Shown here: piece by piece, positions 16,939 to 24,681 of the stretch
Layout of the letters: each line of letters opens with the position of its first letter
Numbering within the stretch: position 1 is the first letter of the stretch
Assembly: GCF_900113225.1 (NCBI RefSeq)
Contig: NZ_FOZE01000001.1
Coordinates: 1,550,001-1,614,000, forward strand
DNA: 64,000 nt
Origin: Mitsuaria sp. PDC51
GTDB taxonomy: Bacteria > Pseudomonadota > Gammaproteobacteria > Burkholderiales > Burkholderiaceae_C
Reading direction: 5' to 3'
Notes under the pieces: model-generated
The model's input: only the letters and a program-made list of their open reading frames with translations
Databases searched by the model: none
What the model was told of the DNA's origin: nothing
Program-made: the position numbers and the translations under genes

Positions 16939-18336
16939 ATGACCGAAGAGACCGCGCAGCCCGTCGTCCTGTTCGTGGACGACGAGCCGTCGATCCTCAG
17001 CGCATTGCGCCGGCTGGTCCGGCCCCAGGGCTATCGCGTGCTGCTCGCGTCCGGCGGGGCGGCCGGGCTGGAGATCCTCGCCCAGGAACCCGTCGATGTC
17101 GTGGTGTCGGACATGCGCATGCCGGAGATGGACGGCGCGATGTTCCTCGAGCAGGTGCGGGAGCGCTGGCCCTCGGTGGGCCGCATCCTGCTGACCGGTT
17201 ATGCCGACATCCAGGCCACGGTCGCGGCCGTCAACCGCGGCCAGATCCAGCGCCACATCGCCAAGCCCTGGGACGACCGCGAGCTGCTCCTGGCGATCGA
17301 CGACGCGCTGGCGCGCCGCCGGCTCGAACTCGAGAATCGCGCGCTGCTGCAGCTGACCAAGACCCAGAACGCCGAGCTGCAGTCGCTCAACGCCGACCTC
17401 TCGCAGCGGGTGCGCGCCCGCACGCAGGAGATCGAGCAGGTCAACGCGATGCTGGAGAAATCCTTCGAGCAGGTGAAGGAGAACTTCCTGCTCTCCATCC
17501 AGGTCTTCTCCGGTCTGCTGGAGCTGCGCGAGGGCGGGCTGGCGGGCTACTCGCGCCAGGTCGCCGACCTGGCGCGGCGCACGGCGCGCCGCATGGGCCT
17601 GGGACCGCGAGTGGAGGAAGACGTCCACAGCGCCGGCCTGCTGCACGAGATCGGCAAGATCGGCTTCCCCGACGCGCTGCTGCGCAAGCCGGTGTCGACG
17701 ATGAACGCCGAGGAGATCGCGCGCTACCGCCGCCACACGCTCAACGGCGAGGCCGCGCTGCTGCCGCTGGGCCAGCTGCAGCATGTGGCGCGACTGGTGC
17801 GCTCGCAGCATGAGCGCATCGACGGCAAGGGCTTCCCCGACGGCCTGTCGGGCAACGCGGTGGGTCTGGCCTCGCAGGCGCTGAGCGTGGCCAGCGACTA
17901 CTGCGCCGCGCAGTCGGGCCGCATGGCCGAGCAGCACTTCTCCCCGGCGCAGGCGCTGCAGCTGATCCGCGGCGGCGCGGGCACGCGCTACGAGCCGGAG
18001 ATCGTCGAGGCCTTCGAGCTCGCCCTGACCGACGAGCCCGAGGACAAGCCGCGCGACCGCCAGGTCAGCCCGCAGGACGTCGAGCCCGGCATGGTGCTCG
18101 CGCGCGACCTGCTGACGCCCAAGGGCACGCTGCTGCTGGCGGCGGGGCATGTCTTCGACGCGCGCCTGGTGCGCCAGATCCGCGAGTTCGCCGGCCGCGA
18201 GGGCGTGCGGCTCGCGCTCTACATCCGGCTGCCGGATGAGGACGCCGGGCCGGTGCGCGCGCGGCCGGCCGCCGCGCCGAGCGCGCCGACCGCACCGAAT
18301 GCGCCGACCGTCCCGCAAGGAGCCTCCCATGGCTGA
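16939..18336 (+). CDS. Response regulator with receiver and divergent HD-GYP domain
   Basis: This 465-residue cytoplasmic regulator has three parts. A receiver domain (about 8-125) carries phospho-acceptor D58 in SDMRMPEMDG and K in IAKPWDD. A coiled coil spans about 130-195. An HD-GYP domain spans about 200-370. HD-GYP enzymes hydrolyse c-di-GMP, but here the metal motif reads H236-E237 (HEIGKIG) instead of HD, the first helix has Y204 where a histidine is expected (GYSRQVADLA), and the loop is DGKGFP (295-300). Activity is therefore uncertain and a binding role is possible. The start is the ATG after CAGGGAG. It overlaps the next regulator by 8 nt in a three-gene coupled operon. Confidence 0.88.
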   Translation: MTEETAQPVVLFVDDEPSILSALRRLVRPQGYRVLLASGGAAGLEILAQEPVDVVVSDMRMPEMDGAMFLEQVRERWPSVGRILLTGYADIQATVAAVNRGQIQRHIAKPWDDRELLLAIDDALARRRLELENRALLQLTKTQNAELQSLNADLSQRVRARTQEIEQVNAMLEKSFEQVKENFLLSIQVFSGLLELREGGLAGYSRQVADLARRTARRMGLGPRVEEDVHSAGLLHEIGKIGFPDALLRKPVSTMNAEEIARYRRHTLNGEAALLPLGQLQHVARLVRSQHERIDGKGFPDGLSGNAVGLASQALSVASDYCAAQSGRMAEQHFSPAQALQLIRGGAGTRYEPEIVEAFELALTDEPEDKPRDRQVSPQDVEPGMVLARDLLTPKGTLLLAAGHVFDARLVRQIREFAGREGVRLALYIRLPDEDAGPVRARPAAAPSAPTAPNAPTVPQGASHG

Positions 18337-18892
18337 ACGCATCCTGATCGTGGACGACGAGCCCGGCATCCTTCATGCGCTGCAGCGACTGCTGCGCCAT
18401 GGCCTGAGCGCGCCGGACGGCAGCCGCTACCAGGTCGACGAATGCGCCAACGGCGCGCTGGCGCTGGAGCAGGCGCGGCGCCAGGTCTACGCGCTGGCGA
18501 TCTCCGACTACCGCATGCCCGAGATGAATGGCGTGGACTTCCTGACGGCGCTGCGCACGCTGCAGCCCGACTGCGAGCGCATCATCCTGTCGGGCTACGC
18601 CGACCTGAACGCGCTGGTGCGGGCCGTCAACGAGGCCGCCATCGCGCGCTTCATCGCCAAGCCCTGGGCCGACTTCGAACTGCTCAGCGCGGTGCGGCAG
18701 GTGCTGCAGGTCCGCGATTTGGTCATCGAGAACCGCCGCCTGGCCGACCTGGTCCGCACCCAGCAGGGCCAGATCAGCGCGCAGGAGGCGGAGCTGCGCC
18801 GGCTCGAGCGCCTGGAGCCCGGCATCACCCATGTCAACTGGGCCGACGACGGATCCTTCATCCTGGAGGATCCGGGCGACGTGAAGCTATGA
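18329..18892 (+). CDS. Receiver-domain response regulator with a coiled-coil tail
   Basis: This 187-residue protein has an N-terminal receiver domain: DDEP acidic pocket, phospho-acceptor D60 in ISDYRMPEMNG, and switch Lys in FIAKPWADFE. A helical tail (about 130-165, LADLVRTQQGQISAQEAEL) follows, then a short unusual end, THVNWADDGSFILEDPGD. There is no DNA-binding or enzymatic output domain, so it probably acts as a phospho-relay or adaptor for the kinase. It starts within the end of the HD-GYP gene (8-nt overlap) after AAGGAG, and its stop overlaps the kinase start (ATGA), so stoichiometric co-expression is expected. Confidence 0.9.
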   Translation: MAERILIVDDEPGILHALQRLLRHGLSAPDGSRYQVDECANGALALEQARRQVYALAISDYRMPEMNGVDFLTALRTLQPDCERIILSGYADLNALVRAVNEAAIARFIAKPWADFELLSAVRQVLQVRDLVIENRRLADLVRTQQGQISAQEAELRRLERLEPGITHVNWADDGSFILEDPGDVKL

Positions 18893-21054
18893 GCGCCGCC
18901 ATCCCCGCGTCGATGCCCGCGCCGCTCGCCGAGCCGGCGGTGGCCGGCGAGCTGCCGGCCGACCTCTCTGCCGAGCTGGCCGCCGCCTGGGAAGCGGTGA
19001 CCACGCCGGTGCTCGTGCATGACCTGGCGGGCATCGTCCATGCCAACGCGGCGATGCTGCGGCTGCTGGGCTACGACGCGGCCACGATGGCGGCGATGCC
19101 GTTCGATGGCTGGGCCGCGCCCGAGCAGCGCGAGGCGCTGCGCCACTACGGCCTGCAGGCCATCGCGCAGGACGATCCGCCGCCGGCCATCGAGATCGAG
19201 GCGTTGACGGCGAGCGGCTCGACGCGGTCGCTGGAGCTGACCGCGCGACCGGTCAGTCTGCGCGGACGCCGGCTCAACGTGATGACGGTGCAGGACCTGA
19301 GCGACATGCGCCATGTGCAGACCAGCCTGCTCGACGTGGGGCGCGTGCTGCACCAGATCATCGAGAACAGTCCGGTCGCGAGCTTCGTGCTCGACGCCGA
19401 GCACCGGGTCACGCACTGGAACGCCGCCTGCGCCAAGCTCACCGGCCGCGACCGCTTCGACATGCTGGGGCGGCAGGACGCCTGGTCGGCCTTCTATCCG
19501 GACGAGCGCCCGCTGCTGGCCGACCTGATCATCGCCGGCACCATCGAGGCGGAGGGCGTCCCGCTGTACGAGGGCCGCTGCCGCCGCTCGGAGACCGTGG
19601 ACGACGCCTATGAGGTCGAGTCCTTCTTCCCGCAGATGGACGGCGGCGGGCGCTGGCTGTTCTTCACCGCCGCGCCGCTGCGGGATGCACATGGCAACGT
19701 CATCGGCGCGATCGAGACGCTGCAGGACGTCACCCAGCGGCGCCGCGCCGAGGAGGAACTGCGCCGCCATCGCGCCGAGCTCGAGGAGCTGGTCAGCGAG
19801 CGCACCGCCGAGCTGCTGCTCACGCACCATGAGTTGGAGGCCTTCCTGGAGAACGCGTCGGTGGGCATCGTCACCACGCTCAACCAGCGCATCGTGCGCG
19901 GCAACCGCAAGTTCAACGAGATGTTCGAGCTCGACGGTGCGTCGCCCAGCGGCATCCCGACGCGTTCCTTCTTCGCCAGCGACGAGGACTTCCAGTCGCT
20001 GGCGTCGATCGCCTATCCGGTGCTCACCCGCGGCGAGTCGCTGCAGCACGAGATGCCCATGGTCTCCGCGCGCGGCCGGCCGCTGTGGATCCAGATGATC
20101 GCCTACGTGGCCAATCCGCATGACCGCCTGGCCCAGACCTGGTGGCTGCTGCAGGACCGCAGCGAGGTGCGGCGCGTGCAGCGCGAGCTCGAGGAGAACT
20201 ACCAGCGCATCAAGTCGACCAACACCCGCCTTGAAGAGGCGCAGAACCAGCTGCTGCAGTCCGAGAAGATGGCGTCCATCGGCCAGCTCGCGGCCGGCGT
20301 GGCGCATGAGATCAACAACCCCATCGGCTTCGTCAGCTCCAACATGAGCACGCTGCGCGGCTACGTGGAGCCGCTGTTCGAGCTGCTCGACACCATGCAG
20401 GCGCAGGCGCCCGGCACGCTGCCCGAGGCCGTCGACCGCGCGCTGCGCGAGCTGGACCGGCGCATCGACCTGGCCTTCGTCAAGGAGGACCTGCCGCAGC
20501 TGCTCGACGAGAGCGACGACGGCCTGGTGCGGGTCAAGAAGATCGTGCACGACCTCAAGGACTTCTCGCGCGTGGACCATGCCGAGTGGCAGGACGCCGA
20601 CCTCAACGCGGGCCTCGAGTCGACGCTCAACGTCGTGATGAACGAGGTCAAGTACAAGGCCGACGTGAAGAAGGACTACGGCCAGCTGCCGCCGGTGCGC
20701 TGCATCGCGGCGCAACTGAACCAGGTCTTCATGAACCTGATCGTCAACGCGGCCCATGCCATCCCGCAGCGCGGCGAGATCCGCCTGCGCACGCGGGCCG
20801 AGGGCGATTGGGTCCGCGTCGAGGTGCAGGACACCGGCACCGGCATGAGCGAGGAGGTGCGGCGCCGCATCTTCGAGCCCTTCTTCACGACCAAGCCGGT
20901 GGGCAAGGGCACCGGGCTGGGGCTGTCGCTGTCCTACTCCATCGTGCAGAAGCATGCGGGGCGGATCGAGGTGCGCAGCGTGCCCGGCGAAGGCACGACC
21001 TTCGAGGTCTGGATTCCCGTCAAGCCACCGGAAGACGTGGCCGCGCCGGCCTGA
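18889..21054 (+). CDS. Soluble multi-PAS sensor histidine kinase
   Basis: This 721-residue kinase lacks membrane segments. It shows three PAS-like regions (about 30-140, 150-290 with MRHVQTSLLDVGRVLHQI before the second, and 310-440), a coiled coil, the dimerisation/phospho-acceptor helix with H473 in AAGVAHEINNPIGFVSSNM, and a full ATPase domain. In the ATPase domain the N-box is VFMNLIVNAAHAIP, the G1 box is DTGTGMS, the F-box is FEPFFTTKP, and the G2 box is GKGTGLGLSLSYSIV. The HEINNPIG H-box places it with the kinases that often work with receiver-only or HD-GYP partners. It is translationally coupled to the two upstream regulators, its likely targets. The cytoplasmic signal is unknown. 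Confidence 0.93.
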   Translation: MSAAIPASMPAPLAEPAVAGELPADLSAELAAAWEAVTTPVLVHDLAGIVHANAAMLRLLGYDAATMAAMPFDGWAAPEQREALRHYGLQAIAQDDPPPAIEIEALTASGSTRSLELTARPVSLRGRRLNVMTVQDLSDMRHVQTSLLDVGRVLHQIIENSPVASFVLDAEHRVTHWNAACAKLTGRDRFDMLGRQDAWSAFYPDERPLLADLIIAGTIEAEGVPLYEGRCRRSETVDDAYEVESFFPQMDGGGRWLFFTAAPLRDAHGNVIGAIETLQDVTQRRRAEEELRRHRAELEELVSERTAELLLTHHELEAFLENASVGIVTTLNQRIVRGNRKFNEMFELDGASPSGIPTRSFFASDEDFQSLASIAYPVLTRGESLQHEMPMVSARGRPLWIQMIAYVANPHDRLAQTWWLLQDRSEVRRVQRELEENYQRIKSTNTRLEEAQNQLLQSEKMASIGQLAAGVAHEINNPIGFVSSNMSTLRGYVEPLFELLDTMQAQAPGTLPEAVDRALRELDRRIDLAFVKEDLPQLLDESDDGLVRVKKIVHDLKDFSRVDHAEWQDADLNAGLESTLNVVMNEVKYKADVKKDYGQLPPVRCIAAQLNQVFMNLIVNAAHAIPQRGEIRLRTRAEGDWVRVEVQDTGTGMSEEVRRRIFEPFFTTKPVGKGTGLGLSLSYSIVQKHAGRIEVRSVPGEGTTFEVWIPVKPPEDVAAPA

Positions 21055-21155
21055 CCGGCGCGGTCCCTGGACATCGCGCGGGCTTGGGCCTCTAATCGTC
21101 GCTGTCCGAGAGGGGCGTCGATCCCCCGGGACCTTCGAGACGCAGGGGGGCTGCG

Positions 21156-22256
21156 ATGTCCGATGCAAACAGGATGACCGCGACGGCGGCGCCTTGGCGC
21201 CTGGCCGTCGTGGGCCGCATGGTTGGCCGCGTGGTTGGCCGCATGAGGCGGCTCGCCGCGTGCGCCGTGTGCGTCGCGCTTGCCGCGGCGCTGACCGGCT
21301 GTGACCGCGCCGCGGCACCGCCGGCTGACGCGCCGGCCGAGGCGCCGGGCGCGCGCCAGGCCGTGGTGCTCGCGGTGACGCCGTATGCCGGCGCGGCGCC
21401 CGCCTTCGTGGCCCATGCGCGGGGCTACTTCGAACGCCAGGGGCTGGCCGTGACCGTGCAGCCGCACGGCTCGGGCAAGGAGGCGCTGGACGCGGTCCTC
21501 GACGGCCGGGCCGACGTGGCCACCGTCGCCGAGTTGCCGGTCGCTCTGGCGGTGGTCAAGGGCCATCCGGTCACCATCCTGGCCACCCTGTCCACCCAGA
21601 GCGACCATGCCATCGTCGCCCGCACCGATCGGGGCATCTGGTCCGCCGATGCGCTGCGCGGCAAGCGCATCGGCGTCAGCGCCGGCACCAGCGGCGATTT
21701 CGTCCTGGACGTGCTGCTGGTGCGCGAGCGCCTGTCGCGGGCCGATGTCCAGGTGGTCGACCGCAAGCCGCGCGAGCTGGCCGACGCGCTCGCCAGCGGC
21801 GAGGTCGATGCGATCGCGACCTGGGAGCCCTACGTCGCCGACGCGCGCCGGCGCCTGGGGGACCGCGCGTCGGTCTTTCCGAGCGAGGGCGTCTACGACT
21901 CCAGCTTCAACCTGGCCTCGCTGCGCGGTTTCGTGCTCCAGCGCGGCGAGACGGCGCGCCGTCTGCTCGCCGCGCTGCTGCAGGCCGAGGAACTGCTCAA
22001 GCGCGACCGCGCCGCCTGCGAGCCCATCGTCGCGCAGGCGCTGGGCAAGCCGCCGGAGGAGATCCGCGAGCTGCTCGCGCGCAGCCGCTTCTCGATGTCG
22101 CTGGAGCAGCACCTGCTGGTGGTGCTGGAGGACGAGGGGCGCTGGGCGATGAAGCACCGCATGGTGGACGCCGGGCGGGCGCCCAACTTCCTCGATGCCG
22201 TCTACCTGGACGGCCTGGCCGCGGTCAAGCCGCGCGCGGTCACGATCATCCACTAG
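21156..22256 (+). CDS. NMT1/SsuA-like substrate-binding lipoprotein
   Basis: This 366-residue protein has a lipoprotein signal (MRRLAACAVCVALAAALTGC, lipobox LTGC), followed by an Ala/Pro-rich linker and a two-lobe binding domain: VTPYAGAAPAFVAHARGYFE, GRADVATVAELPVALAVVKG, LRGKRIGVSAGTSGDFVLDV and SGEVDAIATWEPYVADARR. This is the nitrate/sulfonate/taurine-type receptor family. The ATG at 21156 has a G-rich ribosome site, but an ATG at 21243 would give a more normal signal peptide. No permease or ATPase is nearby. Instead it sits 3 nt from a membrane sensor gene, so it may hand ligand occupancy to that sensor rather than to a transporter; this is inference. Confidence 0.85.
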   Translation: MSDANRMTATAAPWRLAVVGRMVGRVVGRMRRLAACAVCVALAAALTGCDRAAAPPADAPAEAPGARQAVVLAVTPYAGAAPAFVAHARGYFERQGLAVTVQPHGSGKEALDAVLDGRADVATVAELPVALAVVKGHPVTILATLSTQSDHAIVARTDRGIWSADALRGKRIGVSAGTSGDFVLDVLLVRERLSRADVQVVDRKPRELADALASGEVDAIATWEPYVADARRRLGDRASVFPSEGVYDSSFNLASLRGFVLQRGETARRLLAALLQAEELLKRDRAACEPIVAQALGKPPEEIRELLARSRFSMSLEQHLLVVLEDEGRWAMKHRMVDAGRAPNFLDAVYLDGLAAVKPRAVTIIH

Positions 22257-22259
22257 GCC

Positions 22260-24557
22260 ATGAAGATCTCGACCCGCCTCGCGATCGTCGGCTCGACCTG
22301 CGTGCTGGTCGCGCTGGCCATCGCGGTGTCGCTGGGGCTGTCCGGCCAGCAGGTCGCCGAGGGCGTGCGCAAGAACCGCGCCGCCGCCGACCTGGTCGAG
22401 TCGGTGGCCGGCCTGCGCCACCTGACGCTGGAATACGCGCGCCAGCCCGAGGCACGCGTCGAGGTCCAGTGGCACAGCGCCTACCGCACGCTGGGCGCCG
22501 CGCTGGAGCGCGCCCAGGGCTTCGACGCGCGCGACGAGCAGGAAGGCATCGCGCAGATCCGCGCCGCCTACGACAAGTCGCCGGCCGTCTTCGCGGAACT
22601 GGTGCGGGCCCAGCGGGCGCGGCAGGCCGGCGACGGCGACCGGCAGGTGCTGGACGAGTTGGCCGGGCGACTGGCCGCCGCCATGGCGCGCAAGACGCTA
22701 CTCATGATGAGCGAAGCCTTCCGGCTGCAGGACCTCAGCCGCGAGGAGGTCGCCGCGGCGCAGCGGCGCGCGTTCGCCATCGTGCTGGCGCTGTCGGCGA
22801 CGCTGGCCGTGGTGGTGGCGGGCAGCATGGTGCTGGTCTTCCGCGACATCGCCCGGCCGCTGGCCCGGCTGCGCGAGGGCATGCTGCGCGTCGGCGCGGG
22901 CGACCTGGAGCACGCCGTGGGCGGCACGGGATCGGACGAGATTGCTGAGCTGGCGCGCGAGTTCGACGGTATGAGCGCGCTGCTGCGGACCACCACCGTC
23001 TCGCGCGACCGGCTCGCGGAGAGCGAGGCCCGCACGCGGCTCATCCTCGACGCGGCGCTGGACGCGGTCGTCGGCATCGATGGCGACGGACGCATCACGC
23101 ACTGGAATCCGCAGGCGGAAGCGGTGTTCGGCTGGCCCGCGGCCGAGGCGACCGGCCAGTCGCTGGCCGACCTGATCGTGCCCGAGCGCTTCCGGGAGGC
23201 GCACCTCGCGGGCCTGCGGCGCTACCTCGACACCGGCGTGGCGACGGTGCTGGACCGGCGCGTGGAGCTGCGCGCGGTGCGCCGCGATGGCGGGGAGTTC
23301 CCGATCGAGCTGGCGATCACCGCGATCCGCGCCAACGGCGTGGTGAGCTTCAACGCCTTCCTGCGCGACATCACCAGCCGCAAGCTTGGCGAGATGCGGC
23401 TCAAGGAACAGCTGGCGCGGCTGAACCTGCTCCACCAGATCACGCGGGCGGTCGGCGAGCGCCAGGACCTGCGCAGCATCTTCCAGGCGGTGATCCGCGG
23501 CCTGGAGGACGACGCGCCGGTCGACTTCAGCTGCATCTGCCTGCGCGACGCCGCCAGCGACACGCTGCGAGTGACCGGCGTCGGCGTGAAGAGCGCGCCG
23601 CTGGCGCTGTCGCTCGCGCTGTCCGAGCAGGCCGACCTGTCGATCGACGGCAACGGCCTGTCGCAGTGCCTGGCCGGCCGGCTGGTCTACGAGCCCGATG
23701 CGACGCAGGTGCCGTTTCCCTTCGCGCAGCGGCTGGCGGGGGGCGGGCTGCGCTCGCTGGTGATCGCGCCGCTGCAGTCGGAGAACCGCGTGTTCGGTGT
23801 CCTCGTGGCGGCGCGGCGGGACCCGCAGGCCTTCAGCAGCAGCGATTGCGAATTCCTGCAGCAGCTCAGCGAGCACGTCAGCCTGGCCAGCCACCAGGCG
23901 CAGCTCCATGGCGCGCTGCAGCAGGCCTACGAGGACCTGCGCCAGACGCAGCAGGCGATCCTGCAGCAGGAGCGGCTGCAGGTGCCGGGGCAGGGCGCCT
24001 GCGTGTCGCTGCGCTTCGCGGCGCTGGCGCCGGAGGAGGGCCTCGCCGCGCCGCAGTCCGATCCGGACGAGAAGCCGCCGCCGCTGCGGATCCTGCTGGT
24101 CGACGACGACCCGCTGCTGCTGCGCTCGCTGCAGGAGACGCTGGAGGCGGAGGGTCACGCGGTGACGGCGGCCCATGCGGGGCGGGAGGGCATCGAGGCG
24201 TTCGAGGCGGCGTTCCACGCGGAGCGGGCGATGGCGCAGGGCGATGCGGTCGATGCCGACGAGGCGGAGGAAGGCGGTCCATCGGGCCGCGGCTTCCAGG
24301 TCGTCGTGACCGACCTGGGCATGCCGCATGTCGACGGTCGCCAGGTCGCGGCGGCGGTGAAGGCCTTGTCGCCGGACACGCCGGTGATCCTGCTCACTGG
24401 CTGGGGTCAGCGGCTGGTGGACGACGGCGAGAAGCCGCGGCATGTCGACCAGGTGCTCGGCAAGCCGCCGAAGCTGCGCGAGGTCCGGGCCGCGCTGGCG
24501 AGGCTGGTCGAGCGCCCCATCAGTGTTTCAACTGGTAATACCGAAACTTCCTATTGA
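22260..24557 (+). CDS. Membrane HAMP-PAS-GAF-receiver protein with the kinase core missing
   Basis: This 765-residue protein has an N-terminal membrane segment, a periplasmic helical domain, a second membrane segment (about 175-195), HAMP (IARPLARLREGMLRVGAGDL), PAS (AALDAVVGIDGDGRITHWNP), GAF (about 395-560) and a receiver domain with D685 in TDLGMPHVDG. Homologous hybrid kinases have a complete phospho-acceptor and ATPase core between GAF and receiver. Here YEDLRQTQQAILQQERL runs straight into VPGQGACVSLRF, which resembles the last strand of a HATPase domain. No H-box or N/G boxes remain, so it cannot autophosphorylate. It is coupled to the upstream lipoprotein (3-nt gap). Confidence 0.85.
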   Translation: MKISTRLAIVGSTCVLVALAIAVSLGLSGQQVAEGVRKNRAAADLVESVAGLRHLTLEYARQPEARVEVQWHSAYRTLGAALERAQGFDARDEQEGIAQIRAAYDKSPAVFAELVRAQRARQAGDGDRQVLDELAGRLAAAMARKTLLMMSEAFRLQDLSREEVAAAQRRAFAIVLALSATLAVVVAGSMVLVFRDIARPLARLREGMLRVGAGDLEHAVGGTGSDEIAELAREFDGMSALLRTTTVSRDRLAESEARTRLILDAALDAVVGIDGDGRITHWNPQAEAVFGWPAAEATGQSLADLIVPERFREAHLAGLRRYLDTGVATVLDRRVELRAVRRDGGEFPIELAITAIRANGVVSFNAFLRDITSRKLGEMRLKEQLARLNLLHQITRAVGERQDLRSIFQAVIRGLEDDAPVDFSCICLRDAASDTLRVTGVGVKSAPLALSLALSEQADLSIDGNGLSQCLAGRLVYEPDATQVPFPFAQRLAGGGLRSLVIAPLQSENRVFGVLVAARRDPQAFSSSDCEFLQQLSEHVSLASHQAQLHGALQQAYEDLRQTQQAILQQERLQVPGQGACVSLRFAALAPEEGLAAPQSDPDEKPPPLRILLVDDDPLLLRSLQETLEAEGHAVTAAHAGREGIEAFEAAFHAERAMAQGDAVDADEAEEGGPSGRGFQVVVTDLGMPHVDGRQVAAAVKALSPDTPVILLTGWGQRLVDDGEKPRHVDQVLGKPPKLREVRAALARLVERPISVSTGNTETSY

Positions 24558-24681
24558 AGTATTGGTTAGACCAATTCAGACTTGCCGACTGACGCGAGCC
24601 AAGGTCGTTCCACTTCGTTCCGCGTCGAGCGGGCGCGCCGGTCCGGGCGCTCATCCGTGCAGAAATCCAAGAGGGGACAAC

